From assembly GCA_009927045.1 (NCBI GenBank), contig RFNT01000093.1, positions 1 to 55,319 on the forward strand: 55,319 bases of DNA. Direction: 5' to 3'. This document shows positions 8,155 to 17,509 of this stretch, in pieces (position 1 is the first letter of the stretch; each line of letters opens with the position of its first letter). This DNA is from a bacterium (lineage in GTDB: Bacteria; Bdellovibrionota; FAC87; UBA2466). Below the pieces are notes generated by a model. The model ran no database searches. It had not been told where the DNA came from and was given only the letters and a program-made list of their open reading frames with translations. Made by a program: the position numbers and the translations under genes.

Positions 8155-9810
8155 TTAATTTTTAGCAGACGGTAGGAATTTGAGATGCGGATATTTGCCA
8201 ACCGCCCAGTTCATACTCCAATCAGATTTGAAGAGCACTACTGGGGATTGATCGCGATCTTTCACCACCAAACAATCTGCATAGGAGTTAAACTCATTCA
8301 CTTCCTTAGAGATGTCTTGTCCGGGTTCTACCGCTACTAACCATCGGGCTCTGGAATAGCCGAGACGTTCTAGGCGCATGTCCACTCCATATTCTGTCTT
8401 GATCCGATGTTGAAGCACATCGAACTGAAGTACTCCAACCACACCCAAAATGGGCTGACCATCGCCACGGCTTTCCGATTTGAAAATTTGAACGACGCCT
8501 TCCTCAGATAATTGGTCTAACCCTTTCTTCAGTTGTTTTCTTTTGAGAGGATCTGCAAGAGAAACCCCAGCAAAGTTCTCCGGAGAAAATCGGGGAACTC
8601 CCTCATATTCGAAACACTGATCAGTGCACAACGTATCGCCTATTCTAAAATCTCCAGAAGTGTCCAAGAATCCAACAATATCTCCAGGCCAGGCTTCTTC
8701 GATGAGGTTACGTTCCTGAGCAAAAAAATGAAACGCTTTATTTAATTTGAAGTTTTGTCGGAGACGACCATGAGTCGCATCCATTCCTCGGGAGAATTTT
8801 CCGGAGCAAACTCTAAAAAAGGAAACTCGATCTCGATGTTGAGGATCAATGTTCGCCTGAATTTTAAAAAATACACCAGAGAAAGTGGACTGCGGAGGAA
8901 TGACTCCCAGGTTAGAAAGTCTGCCAGTAGGTGCAGGGGCCATTTCCAAAAAACAATCTAAGAAGTGTTGAACACCAAAATTGTTCATAGCACTTCCAAA
9001 AAATACTGGGGTCAATTCGCCTCGAAGCACTCTAGCACTATCAAAAGGATCTCCAGCAATTTCCAAAAGCTCCAGTTGAGAGGTCACTTCCTCTTGAAGC
9101 TCTAGGAGTTCCTGTTCCTTTCCGGAACTTGCACCAATTGCATGAATGAAATCGGGGCTAGAAATATTACTTATTTTTATTGAGGGAATTTGTTTAGAGG
9201 CATGCGCTTTTTCTTCAGCTTGAAACAACAAGACTTCCTTGCGTCTTCGATCGTAAACTCCCTTAAACCGATCTCCCATCCCAATCGGCCAACTAATAGG
9301 AGTTGAGCGAATGCCCAAAACTTTTTCGAGCTCATCGATGAGTTCCAAAGGATCCCGAGCAGGCCGATCCATTTTGTTGATAAAAGTGAAAATGGGAAGA
9401 CCTCTCATGCGGCAAACTTCAAATAACTTGATAGTTTGCGGCTCTACGCCTTTAGCAGCATCTATCAACATGACTGCCGCATCGGCTGCTACCAGCGTTC
9501 GATAGGTATCTTCCGAGAAATCTTTGTGGCCCGGAGTATCGAGCAAATTGATTTGGTAATCTTGGTACTCAAATCGGAGCACTGTCGTACTGATAGAAAT
9601 TCCACGTTGTTTTTCTATTTCCATCCAATCCGATGTTGTTTTTCGTTGATTCGACTTTGCTTTCACTGCACCGGCTAAGTGAATAGCGCCTCCATATAGC
9701 AAAAGCTTTTCAGTGAGGGTTGTTTTTCCAGCATCGGGATGAGAAATAATGGCAAAAGTACGCCTTCGGTTAATTTCGCGTTCTAATTGTTTCGGAGGGG
9801 CAGAACTCAT
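8155..9810 (-). CDS. prfC: Peptide chain release factor 3
   Basis: Translational GTPase that recycles release factors RF1 and RF2 from the ribosome after termination. The 551-residue length is normal. The GTPase motifs are clear: P-loop SHPDAGKTT at about residues 23-31, the switch I region with RGISIS, DTPGHKDFSEDTYRTL (G3), and NKMDR (G4). The C-terminal part carries the RF3-specific domain with VVGVLQFDVLQHRIKTEYGVD. The ATG lies one base after the stop of the upstream serine protease (TAATATG), so translation may be coupled. metH follows 60 bases downstream. Confidence 0.97.
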   Translation of the reverse strand: MSSAPPKQLEREINRRRTFAIISHPDAGKTTLTEKLLLYGGAIHLAGAVKAKSNQRKTTSDWMEIEKQRGISISTTVLRFEYQDYQINLLDTPGHKDFSEDTYRTLVAADAAVMLIDAAKGVEPQTIKLFEVCRMRGLPIFTFINKMDRPARDPLELIDELEKVLGIRSTPISWPIGMGDRFKGVYDRRRKEVLLFQAEEKAHASKQIPSIKISNISSPDFIHAIGASSGKEQELLELQEEVTSQLELLEIAGDPFDSARVLRGELTPVFFGSAMNNFGVQHFLDCFLEMAPAPTGRLSNLGVIPPQSTFSGVFFKIQANIDPQHRDRVSFFRVCSGKFSRGMDATHGRLRQNFKLNKAFHFFAQERNLIEEAWPGDIVGFLDTSGDFRIGDTLCTDQCFEYEGVPRFSPENFAGVSLADPLKRKQLKKGLDQLSEEGVVQIFKSESRGDGQPILGVVGVLQFDVLQHRIKTEYGVDMRLERLGYSRARWLVAVEPGQDISKEVNEFNSYADCLVVKDRDQSPVVLFKSDWSMNWAVGKYPHLKFLPSAKN

Positions 9811-9811
9811 A

Positions 9812-10542
9812 TTATTTTACGTGCTGGGAGAGAAAAGCACGATTTTCTGGAAGATTCAAATCGACAAATTGAGAAATTTGTCCGGAACTCTCATTGTAAG
9901 CTCCGTGCGCCACTCCGACGATCATCCACTGATTCCCTACTTGCTTGAGGAGCGGGCCTCCAGAGTCTCCAAAACAAACACCGGCTCTATTTTCTGGGCC
10001 AGCAACAGCTCTGATTCGGATGCCAGGAGTGCTCAATTCGATAAATTCGTTCACGTCAGAAATCACATTAGTTCCTAAACGTTTTACTCCGCTCGTCCCC
10101 ATTGCATTGGAATCAGCACAACCGTAGCCGATAACGACCACGCTATCTCCTCGAGAAACTCCCGCCGCCAAGGGCATGAGGTCTCCGAGGCAGCTAAGGG
10201 GCGGGATAAGTAGAGCAGGGCAAGATCATGCGGGTCGCCCTCAACGCCGGCTCCTAAAATAAGTTTTTCAGAGACCGGGTAAACGGCTTGGGAAGTTTTT
10301 ACACTGAGTGAGTTGCTTTGAGCTACGCAATGGGCCGCCGTCAGAACGGTTTGGGATCCGACTAAGGCCCCTGTGCAAAGCTGTTGTCCAAGGACTTGAA
10401 CAATCCCGGGAAATTGAGCGGTGTCAGACGCCAAACGGGTTGAAGGACGTGGGAGCTGACTTTCTCCTAAGCGCTGACTGCACCCTACTAATCCCAGCAG
10501 TCCCCACAGAACGCACAGCCAAACCCAATTGGTTCGAATCAT
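9812..10542 (-). CDS. Trypsin-like serine protease, lipoprotein, split by a frameshift
   Basis: Chymotrypsin-fold (S1) protease. A signal peptide ends in the lipobox LVGC, so the mature protein is probably lipid-anchored in the envelope. The N-terminal frame (stop at 10084) holds LTAAHC with the catalytic His and HDLALL with the Asp. The C-terminal frame (9812-10177) holds GYGC and the GDSGGP motif with the nucleophile Ser. The two frames meet at about 10165-10190; adding one base to the GGG at 10172-10174 gives a continuous protein reading SCPLAAGVSRGDS across the joint. All three catalytic residues survive, so a single-base sequence error is plausible, but real inactivation cannot be excluded. 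The start ATG at 10542 has an AGGGG string 5 bases upstream and is preferred to a GTG at 10548. Confidence 0.82.
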
Positions 10543-10699
10543 TCCCACCCCTGGTTACCCTGAACGTTAATAAGAGAACCGTGGTGATACAGGAAAATCC
10601 ATTTTGGAACAAGGCGCAAAGTGCGGCACCAGCGGTAACTTGCTGGAATTAAATGTGAAAAAGGCAACATCTTTTCTTAACAATGGTTTGATAATCTGT

Positions 10700-10912
10700 C
10701 TCTAAGTGGTACGTAACAGGAGGTTGAACATGTCCTTTACTCCCGAATAGGGAAATTCCAAACAACAATTAGGGCCGGCTCGGAGGGTCCATGGAAGCAT
10801 ATTCCCGATGGGTGGTTTCCCGGGGGCGCTGGTAAGCCCTTTGGGGCTCGCGGGCTGGAAAGTTTTGATGCGGGGTGTGCCGCGCGATTGAGCGCGGCCC
10901 CCCGTTTTTTTT
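10700..10912 (+). ncRNA. GC-rich terminated transcript, possible small RNA or leader
   Basis: Between the serine protease and the HD-GYP gene lies about 420 bases without a clear gene. About 200 bases of it are much richer in G and C than the surroundings and end in a very strong terminator. A perfect AGGAGG (10718-10723) and an ATG at 10730 open a reading frame of only six codons (MSFTPE), ending at 10750. Several short hairpins are visible, for example TCCC/GGGA around the stop. It does not match tmRNA, SRP RNA, RNase P or the common riboswitches I know. It could be a small RNA, a leader peptide region or a frameshifted small gene. Confidence 0.35.
10871..10912 (+). terminator. Strong intrinsic terminator
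   Basis: A perfect 7-bp stem GCCGCGC/GCGCGGC (10879-10885 and 10892-10898) with a 6-base loop is extended by CGGGG/CCCCG outside a small internal loop. Eight T follow directly. It ends whatever transcript reads rightwards from about 10700 and separates it from the HD-GYP gene. Confidence 0.85.
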
Positions 10913-10964
10913 GGGAAATCTCAGGAAATCTAGGGGGTTGGCCGATAAGTGAAGAGGTGCCTCC

Positions 10965-12871
10965 ATGCAGAGTCCTCTCTTTATCTTTTATGATGTAACC
11001 CCCGCGCAAACTTTCGAAATCGCTTCGCATTGGATCTGCTTGCCCGTCACTAGTCCCGATCAGTTATTTACGGCCGTGAGTAGAGCTGAGCATGAAAATC
11101 GTCCCATAGTCATCTTTATTTCTCGTCAGGAAATTCAGCGGGTTTCAAAACTCATGGAGGCCCGAAAAGCTCAAGGGAATTTTCCGCCTTGGGTTGGGTG
11201 ATGGTGTGCGAAGAGCAATGGGCCTTTTCAGAACAAGTACACTTGCCCAATGCGCTTTTAGATGTTGTGCACTTATCCGGTCTTTCCGGAAAGCAAGACT
11301 TTTTACTGACCAAATTGAGCCATTTGGTTCGAGAGTTTAACACGAACGAACTGAGTCGTATTGGTGCTGAAACGCTTCAAAAACTCAACGATACTTTCTT
11401 GCGCCTTACTGCTGAGCGGGATCCGCACAAACTTTTGATCACTATTTTATCAAAAGCGACGGAGCTATTAGAAGCTCAAGGGGGAAGTCTTTTTGTTGTG
11501 GATGAAGTGGAAGGTGAACTCACCTTCACGCTGCGAGTGGAAGACAGGGGAGATAATAAAATCGTTCTCGATTCGCTGGGGAGTATGGTCCTGGAAAACA
11601 GTATTTGCGGTTACGTTGCACTTACAGGAAAAACAGTGAATTGCAATGATGTCGAGTCTTCCAGGGGTAATCAACCGCCGTATTTCAATAAACAATTGGA
11701 CCACCAGCAACTGCCTAAAACAGTTTCACTGATCACGATTCCTTTGAGAGATAGCCGAGGGGACTGCCGGGCCATCCTGCAACTGACCAACAAAACAGTG
11801 AGGGGTCAAATTCAGGGTTTTGATTTAGACGATGAAAGCATTCTGAGGTCCTTTGGAACTCAAGCGGCAATTTGTTTAGAGAGCAGTGATGTTTATAATG
11901 AAGTTCAAAAGCTCTTTGAGGGATTTGTTCGAGCCTCTATTACTGCGATTGAATCTCGGGATCCCAGCACCGGTGGGCATTCGGAGCGTGTCGCTTCCAT
12001 GTGTGTAGCATTAGCGAGAGCAACTACGGAAGTCACCACCGGCATTTATCGATCGGTTAAGTTCAGAGAAGAGGAAATCAAAGAATTAGAATATGCAGCT
12101 TTACTTCACGATTTTGGAAAAATTGGCATTCGCGAAGAAGTTTTAGTGAAATCAAAAAAGCTGTATTCCCATCAGCTGGAGGTGATTCAAGAGCGGCTGA
12201 AAACCTGCAAAGCCTCTGCAAAGATTCAATACCTTGAAAAATTGTTAGCTTTCGGTGAGAACAAAAAAGAAGAATCTCTGAGAGAGTATCAACACAAAGT
12301 TGATTTGCTAGATAGTTATTGGAAGATCATTTTGTCAGCAAATGAACCCGCTATTCTTCACAAAGAAAATGAGCACTTACTCGACCGGATTCGAGAGGAA
12401 AAAATACTTCTGTCGGATGGACAGGAGATATCTCTTTTGAATCAAGAAGAGTATTTAGCTTTATCAGTAACTCAAGGTTCTCTGACTGAATTAGAGCGCT
12501 TAGAAATTGAATCTCATGTGCGCCATACGTACCAGTTTTTGAAAATGATTCCTTGGACTCGAGACTTTAAAGGGCTCGCAGAAATTGCCTACTGCCATCA
12601 CGAAAAGCTGGATGGGACCGGTTATCCGAGAGGTCTCATCAGTCATGAAATTCCATTACAATCCAAGATCATGACGATTGCTGATATTTATGATGCTTTG
12701 ACAGCGGCGGACCGTTGGTACAAAGAAGCGGTCCCTGTGGAGAGCGCGTTACAGATTTTAGCTCACGAGGTCAAAGAAGGTAAGATTGATCCTGTTCTAT
12801 TCGAAATTTTTAAAGAGAAAAAAGTGTACAGTGCAGCTGTGTTAAATGCGCTGGGTAAAAAGGTTGCATAG
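10965..12871 (+). CDS. GAF/HD-GYP cyclic-di-GMP phosphodiesterase with degenerate receiver, split by a frameshift
   Basis: Cytosolic signalling protein predicted to hydrolyse c-di-GMP. The first frame (10965-11201) encodes a receiver-like fold (strands PLFIFYDV and RPIVIFIS) with no phosphorylatable Asp. It stops at TGA 11199-11201. The second frame, open from 11189, continues with WVMVCEEQWAF, the missing fourth strand, so one base added in the GGG of the run near 11195-11200 joins them into about 635 residues. A GAF domain follows, then an HD-GYP domain with LLHDFGKIGI (near 12107) and HHEKLDGTGYPRG (near 12597). A long charged insert separates the two HD-GYP motifs. The start ATG has GAGGTG 5 bases upstream. 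The HD and HHExxDGxGYP residues are intact, so activity is plausible. It is followed by a sigma-54 activator. Confidence 0.85.
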
Positions 12872-12923
12872 GCCTAAAGAGGAAAAAAACTCCTGCAATC
12901 GGCAATAACTTCCCGTCAATCCA

Positions 12924-12952
12924 TTGACAAAATTCTGAGCATTTCTTAAGAT
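12924..12952 (+). promoter_or_regulatory. Sigma-70 type promoter
   Basis: A perfect -35 box TTGACA (12924-12929) is followed after 17 bases by TAAGAT (12947-12952). Transcription would start near 12960, about 100 bases before the TTG start of the sigma-54 activator gene. Confidence 0.6.
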
Positions 12953-13060
12953 AATAAGTGTTCGGCTTCAATTCCCATTTACTCTTGCATTTCTATCTTT
13001 GATGAATTGAATCTGTACCGGACACTCTCTTTAAATTTTCGATAAAACTTGGAGCCTCGA

Positions 13061-14425
13061 TTGAGTAATCGCCGAATAGTGATTTGTGCAACTAACTCCT
13101 CGAGCACGGAGAACCTTTGTCAAACCCTGGAAAGTCGGGGATATCGAGTTGAGATTGCTTCGGATGTCGAGATTGCTTCCAAGGTCATTGAACGTCAACG
13201 GATCCCCCTTTGTCTGTGGGGGTTCACTCAAGAAGAGCACCTTCTGAAGTTGGACGAAATTCGAGCCCAATCACCATTCTGTGCCACTATCATTATCAGT
13301 CATGAAATCACTCCACGCGCAGTAGTCAAATATTTGCGTGCTGGGGCTAGCGATTTTTGGGACCAGGAAAAAACAGAAGATTTGTTCGAAATACTCGATC
13401 ACCATTTGAGCAAAGTCGCTTCTCAGAACGACGAAATAGAACCGATGGATTTTCCGGTGGAGCATTTTGTGGGACGTCACCCCAAAATTATTGAAGTATT
13501 TCATTTGATCATGAGTATCAAAGACACAGACTCAAACGTTCTCATTACGGGCGAAAGTGGAACGGGAAAAGAGGTAGTTGCTCGAGCTATTCATGATCTC
13601 AGTCCACGAAAAAAAATGCCCTGGGTCGCCGTTAATTGTGGCGCTATACCAGCTACTCTGTTGGAAAGTGAACTGTTTGGGCACGTCAAAGGCGCATTTA
13701 CTGGAGCCACACAGAACCGCGTTGGACGGTTTCAATTAGCTGGTAATGGAACCTTGTTTCTTGACGAAATTGGAGATCTTTCACTGGATTTGCAGGCGAA
13801 AATGCTTCGAGCAATTCAGCAAAAAGTATACGAACCGGTGGGAAGCGCACACAGCGTCTATTTAAATGCGAGAATTATTGCGGCTACTAATAAGAATCTC
13901 GAAGAAGCGGTCAAAGAGAAACGATTCCGGGAAGATTTGTTTTATCGGCTGAACGTGATTCCAATCAACCTTCCTCCGCTCCGTGAAAGAAAAAGTGATA
14001 TTCCACTTCTTACAAAGTCATTTATTGACAAGTTTTCCATCCAGCACAAGCGAACTATCACCGGTGTTTCGGAAGACTCCATGCGAGTTTTGATGCAGTA
14101 CCAATGGCCCGGAAATATTCGGGAGCTTGAAAATCTGATTGAGCGAATTATCATTTTAAAACGAGATCCGGGTACAATTGAAATTAAGGATCTTCCCATG
14201 CAGCACTTCAAGAGTGTTTCGTTGGATCGCTACATCAGTAGCGTTGCATTCCCTGAAGGTGGCCTGGATCTGAACGAAGCCATGAATGACTTCGAAAACG
14301 AACTCATCTTACAAGCTCTACAAAAAACTCAGGGAAATAAAAATCGAGCGGCGCATCTTCTCAATCTCAATAGAACTACTCTCGTTGAGAAGTTAAAAAG
14401 AAAAGGTCTGAAAATTGCCGTCTAA
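13061..14425 (+). CDS. Sigma-54-dependent transcription activator with a degenerate receiver domain
   Basis: NtrC-family enhancer-binding protein that remodels RNA polymerase-sigma-54 by ATP hydrolysis. The central AAA+ domain has Walker A GESGTGKE, the sigma-54 contact loop GAFTGA, Walker [10 protein letters not shown] and the R-finger region. A Fis-type helix-turn-helix closes the protein ([20 protein letters not shown]). The N-terminal 120 residues fold like a receiver, but the acidic pocket reads CATN, the phospho-Asp position falls in LCLWGF, and the conserved Lys is not evident (DFWDQEK). It is therefore probably not controlled by phosphorylation. The TTG at 13061 with GGAG six bases upstream is the best start; an in-frame TTG at 13049 lacks one. 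The stop codon overlaps the convergent mlaD stop. Confidence 0.9.
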   Translation: MSNRRIVICATNSSSTENLCQTLESRGYRVEIASDVEIASKVIERQRIPLCLWGFTQEEHLLKLDEIRAQSPFCATIIISHEITPRAVVKYLRAGASDFWDQEKTEDLFEILDHHLSKVASQNDEIEPMDFPVEHFVGRHPKIIEVFHLIMSIKDTDSNVLITGESGTGKEVVARAIHDLSPRKKMPWVAVNCGAIPATLLESELFGHVKGAFTGATQNRVGRFQLAGNGTLFLDEIGDLSLDLQAKMLRAIQQKVYEPVGSAHSVYLNARIIAATNKNLEEAVKEKRFREDLFYRLNVIPINLPPLRERKSDIPLLTKSFIDKFSIQHKRTITGVSEDSMRVLMQYQWPGNIRELENLIERIIILKRDPGTIEIKDLPMQHFKSVSLDRYISSVAFPEGGLDLNEAMNDFENELILQALQKTQGNKNRAAHLLNLNRTTLVEKLKRKGLKIAV

Positions 14426-15258
14426 TTGCTTTTCTTCAGCTTATTAGTTTTATCCAGCTCTTCTTTTTCTTTATCACTGCTCTCGATGAACTGCCTCATG
14501 AAGTACTTCAAAACACTACTGCGTTTAGCTCCGCCCAGAACGGACTTTACGTCCTCATACACAGTGGGGTCATTCACCAGTGAACCTAAAGTGCCATCCC
14601 CCCCATCAATCTTTTTCAAAATAGAGTCCAAGTGAGTGAGTGCCTCATTTAAGTTTTTCCCACTAGAACCATAAAAGAGTTCATTCAGGAGACTCTTTTC
14701 TTTTTTTACTTGGCCAGATAACTGAACTAAATTATCCGAAAGTTTAGCAAGATTTTTTACCAAGGAATCAATGTCCCCGCCCTCTCGCAGGTAACGAGAA
14801 AGCCCTTCCATCAGACTTCCACTTTTTGCAAAAATATCCGATGCTTCCTCCGTACGTAATGTGTCGCCATTTTTTAAGGGGCGCTGGCTGTTTGAACCAA
14901 TGGTCAATTCAATGTATCGATCCCCTAAGACCCCTTGTGTTCGTAGCGTGGCAGCTGAATCCGCTCGAATGCGGTCTTTGGCTGTCGATGAAATTTGAAG
15001 GTGAGCTACCATCTCCTTGGAATCATCCGTTGCTACTGTGATTTCCTTTACGATCCCCACTCTTAATCCCGAGAGCGAAACTTCAGAACCTGGATGCAGT
15101 CCTTTGACATCTTTAAAACGAGCATAAACTGTGAAAGTGGACCGAAAGACTCCAGTGCGACTCCCCATGACGAAAATTAAATAGGTAGCAATAGATACTC
15201 CAAGCACAACAAAAATACCTACCAGCAGCTGATTCATTCGTTGTCGTTCCATTACCAA
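14422..15258 (-). CDS. mlaD: MCE-domain lipid transport protein MlaD
   Basis: Membrane-anchored substrate-binding ring subunit of the Mla ABC transporter, which moves phospholipid between inner and outer membranes. One N-terminal membrane helix (about residues 10-30, LLVGIFVVLGVSIATYLIFV) is followed by the MCE domain (FKDVKGLHPGSEVSLSGLRVG, then LGDRYIELTIG). The rest is a long helical tail of about 140 residues, longer than in the enterobacterial protein, as in many MCE proteins outside that group. It overlaps mlaF by a few bases and is the last gene of an mlaE-mlaF-mlaD operon. Confidence 0.92.
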   Translation of the reverse strand: MVMERQRMNQLLVGIFVVLGVSIATYLIFVMGSRTGVFRSTFTVYARFKDVKGLHPGSEVSLSGLRVGIVKEITVATDDSKEMVAHLQISSTAKDRIRADSAATLRTQGVLGDRYIELTIGSNSQRPLKNGDTLRTEEASDIFAKSGSLMEGLSRYLREGGDIDSLVKNLAKLSDNLVQLSGQVKKEKSLLNELFYGSSGKNLNEALTHLDSILKKIDGGDGTLGSLVNDPTVYEDVKSVLGGAKRSSVLKYFMRQFIESSDKEKEELDKTNKLKKSN

Positions 15259-16004
15259 CTTTCTCCTTGTATGAACCCTTGGATCACGGGATCGTCTGTC
15301 TCATTGATCTCTTTTGAAGTTCCTAAAGCACGAATATTTCCATCCTTTAAAAATGCCACTCTATCTGCAACCGAAAAAATAGCATGCATGTCATGTGTTA
15401 CGAGCACAGAAGTTGCTCCTAAATCCCGTAATTGCAGGATTACTTTCAGAATCTGCTTGGTGTTATAGGGGTCAAGACCTGTCGTGGGTTCATCATAGAG
15501 AATTACCTCGGGTTCTAGAATGATACTCCTAGCGACTCCAACTCGGCGTTGCATGCCACCGCTGAGGTCCGAAGGATACAAATCAAGACTGTGTTCAAGA
15601 CCTACTTTGGTTAAAGTTGAAATGACTTTTTCGTGAATTTCTTTTTCAGTCATCTGTGTATGTGCGCGAAGAGGGTAAGCTAGATTCTCTTTCACAGTTA
15701 AACTATCAAAGAGCGCTCCATACTGAAATACATAAGCGACGCGCTTTCTCACTTCAACGAGCTTGCTCTCAGACAATCCAACAATATCCTGGCCGCCGAA
15801 GTAAATATGGCCCTCATCTGGTTTTTCTAAACCAATCAGGGAGCGTAAGAGAACACTTTTTCCGGTGCCGCTGCCCCCCATCAAGGTGATGATTTCACCG
15901 CGGCGAACATCTAAATCAATTCCATTGTGGACTAGTTTATCCCCAAACTTTTTCTTGATACCTCTCAGTTGCAGGATAGTTGATTGTTCAGAGCGTTTAA
16001 CCAT
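15252..16004 (-). CDS. mlaF: Mla transporter ATPase MlaF
   Basis: ABC ATPase that drives the Mla phospholipid transporter at the inner membrane. The full set of nucleotide-binding motifs is visible: Walker A GGSGTGKS, Q-loop VFQYGALFDSLTV, signature LSGGMQRRVGVAR, Walker B VILYDEPTTGLDP, and the switch His in VTHDM. The GALFDSLTV segment is typical of the MlaF/Ttg2A subgroup. The gene lies 3 bases after mlaE and overlaps mlaD. Confidence 0.95.
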   Translation of the reverse strand: MVKRSEQSTILQLRGIKKKFGDKLVHNGIDLDVRRGEIITLMGGSGTGKSVLLRSLIGLEKPDEGHIYFGGQDIVGLSESKLVEVRKRVAYVFQYGALFDSLTVKENLAYPLRAHTQMTEKEIHEKVISTLTKVGLEHSLDLYPSDLSGGMQRRVGVARSIILEPEVILYDEPTTGLDPYNTKQILKVILQLRDLGATSVLVTHDMHAIFSVADRVAFLKDGNIRALGTSKEINETDDPVIQGFIQGESW

Positions 16005-16007
16005 GAG

Positions 16008-16814
16008 TTAATGTCTTTCTAAAATCCAAAAGAGTTTTGTCAGAATAAAATCAAAAATCACTATAAGAATTGAGGAAGTAACAACCGCGTGATTTGTAGC
16101 TTTTCCTACGCCTTGGGTTCCCCCTTTTGTGTTGAGGCCATAGTAACAACCTGTGACACTGATTAATAACCCGAATAAAAAGGTTTTACTGATTCCCAGG
16201 GTAAAATCAGTTAGCTTCAGAGAAGTGATACTTTCATAAATGAAAAAATCAGCATTGATATTGAGTTCAGTCAGCGAAATGAGAAGGCCGCCGGTGATTC
16301 CAACGAGATCGGCAAACACTGTTAGCAAGGGAGCCATCAGAACCATTGATAGAATTCTTGGTATTACAATCCGTTTAATAGGGTCTGTGCCCAAAGCTCG
16401 AATCGCGTCGATTTGTTGAGTAACATTCATCGAGCCAATCTCAGCAGCTATTCCTGAGCCGACCCGTCCTGCCAGCATTAAACACGTGAGAACCGGACCT
16501 AATTCACGCATGATAGACATCCCCACTACTTTTGGAACATAGAGCTTGCCGCCAAAGCGTTCCAATCCATAGCCGAACTGAAGAGCCATCACAAAGCCTG
16601 TGGAGAGAGCGGTAATAAAAACCAGAGAGGCTGAACGAATTCCAAGAGTGTAGCACTGCTCAACGAATAGTTGAAAATGAAAAGGTCGTTGAAAAAGTGA
16701 TTTGATACTGATCAAAAGCAAAGAAAGACTTCCGCCGACAAAACCAAAGAGGTGAAGCGTTGCTCGCCACGATCTGGAAACCAAATAGGCAAAAAATGTT
16801 TTAGTCATTTCCAT
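16008..16814 (-). CDS. mlaE: Mla transporter permease MlaE
   Basis: Integral inner-membrane permease of the Mla system (MlaE/YrbE family), with about five to six membrane segments. Family hallmarks are the MALQFGYGLERFGG stretch, VPKVVGMSIMRELGPVLTCLMLAGRVGSG region, AAEIGSM..QIDAIRALG coupling helix, and the late GCYYGL..GGTQGVGKAT motif. The ATG at 16814 (or 16808) overlaps the stop of the upstream lipoprotein gene, suggesting coupling. An upstream ATG at 16856 would add 14 residues and is less likely. No mlaB or mlaC gene is present next to it. Confidence 0.93.
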   Translation of the reverse strand: MEMTKTFFAYLVSRSWRATLHLFGFVGGSLSLLLISIKSLFQRPFHFQLFVEQCYTLGIRSASLVFITALSTGFVMALQFGYGLERFGGKLYVPKVVGMSIMRELGPVLTCLMLAGRVGSGIAAEIGSMNVTQQIDAIRALGTDPIKRIVIPRILSMVLMAPLLTVFADLVGITGGLLISLTELNINADFFIYESITSLKLTDFTLGISKTFLFGLLISVTGCYYGLNTKGGTQGVGKATNHAVVTSSILIVIFDFILTKLFWILERH

Positions 16815-17301
16815 ATTGAAGTGATTTAATAAAACCCAGAAAACTGCTCTTTTCATTGGCGGTTAAGGGTTGCGAACTCACCAATGAAAAGTCGAAAACA
16901 CATCCTGACTTTTTTACAATTCCAATTCCCAAGAAAAGAGTTTTACCTTCGGCAAAAGCTTGCACATGAGTAAACAGACCAGAACCATTAGGCACTAAGA
17001 TATTTTGTTCGTCTAAAACTTTAATGTTTCGAGTTCCAATCAAAACCTGGCGCGTGAGTACTCGAAGCGTGGCATCTCGATTCCGATCACAAAATGAAGT
17101 TACAGAAACCTTATTTCCAGAGGGAAGACGATAAGTGCGGTCACTCTCTCCTCGACTTCCCAACTCCTGCCATTCCGTCGGGGAATTCAAGTGGTAGGTT
17201 TCGGCCCGCTGAATTTTTTCAGAGCCGCCCCCAAGAAGTGCGCAACTTGTCAGAAAGGGAATGCCCAGTCCCAGCCAAGTTAAAAAGATGTTCAGTTTCA
17301 T
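16801..17301 (-). CDS. Small lipoprotein upstream of mlaEFD, function unknown
   Basis: A 166-residue protein with a signal peptide and lipobox (LTSC at about residues 17-20), so it should be lipid-anchored in the periplasm. The mature part is predicted mixed alpha/beta, with two further Cys (SFCDRN and SGCVFDF) that could pair. I do not recognise the family. It is the first gene of the mlaEFD operon and its stop overlaps the mlaE start, so it may be a transport accessory, perhaps in place of MlaC or as an outer-membrane partner. That role is inferred from position only. Confidence 0.75.
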   Translation of the reverse strand: MKLNIFLTWLGLGIPFLTSCALLGGGSEKIQRAETYHLNSPTEWQELGSRGESDRTYRLPSGNKVSVTSFCDRNRDATLRVLTRQVLIGTRNIKVLDEQNILVPNGSGLFTHVQAFAEGKTLFLGIGIVKKSGCVFDFSLVSSQPLTANEKSSFLGFIKSLQYGND

Positions 17302-17509
17302 AAGTCGCTTTCAAGAGTCCAATGTCTTTTACTTATCGGTAGTTATTGCTGGGACTTACAGAAATCCCTGGGCTTCTTTTATGACTCGCCTCGATGTCAG
17401 CCAAAAGCTTGACGGGCTGCCAGATTATAAACTCTGCTTCCCCTGATTCTTGTGAAAAATGGGGATGAGACTTCGGCATAAGGTTTGCTCTTACCCAATT
17501 GATAGCCAC

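Noticed and set aside
9749-10127. Plus-strand frames opposite prfC and the serine protease
   Set aside because: They are antisense to conserved protease and GTPase coding sequence and have no ribosome-binding sites.
10737-11030. Minus-strand frame of 97 codons opposite the GC-rich block
   Set aside because: It runs through the terminator stem and the start of the HD-GYP gene and has low-complexity Pro/Ala content; it is a shadow of a stop-poor GC-rich stretch.
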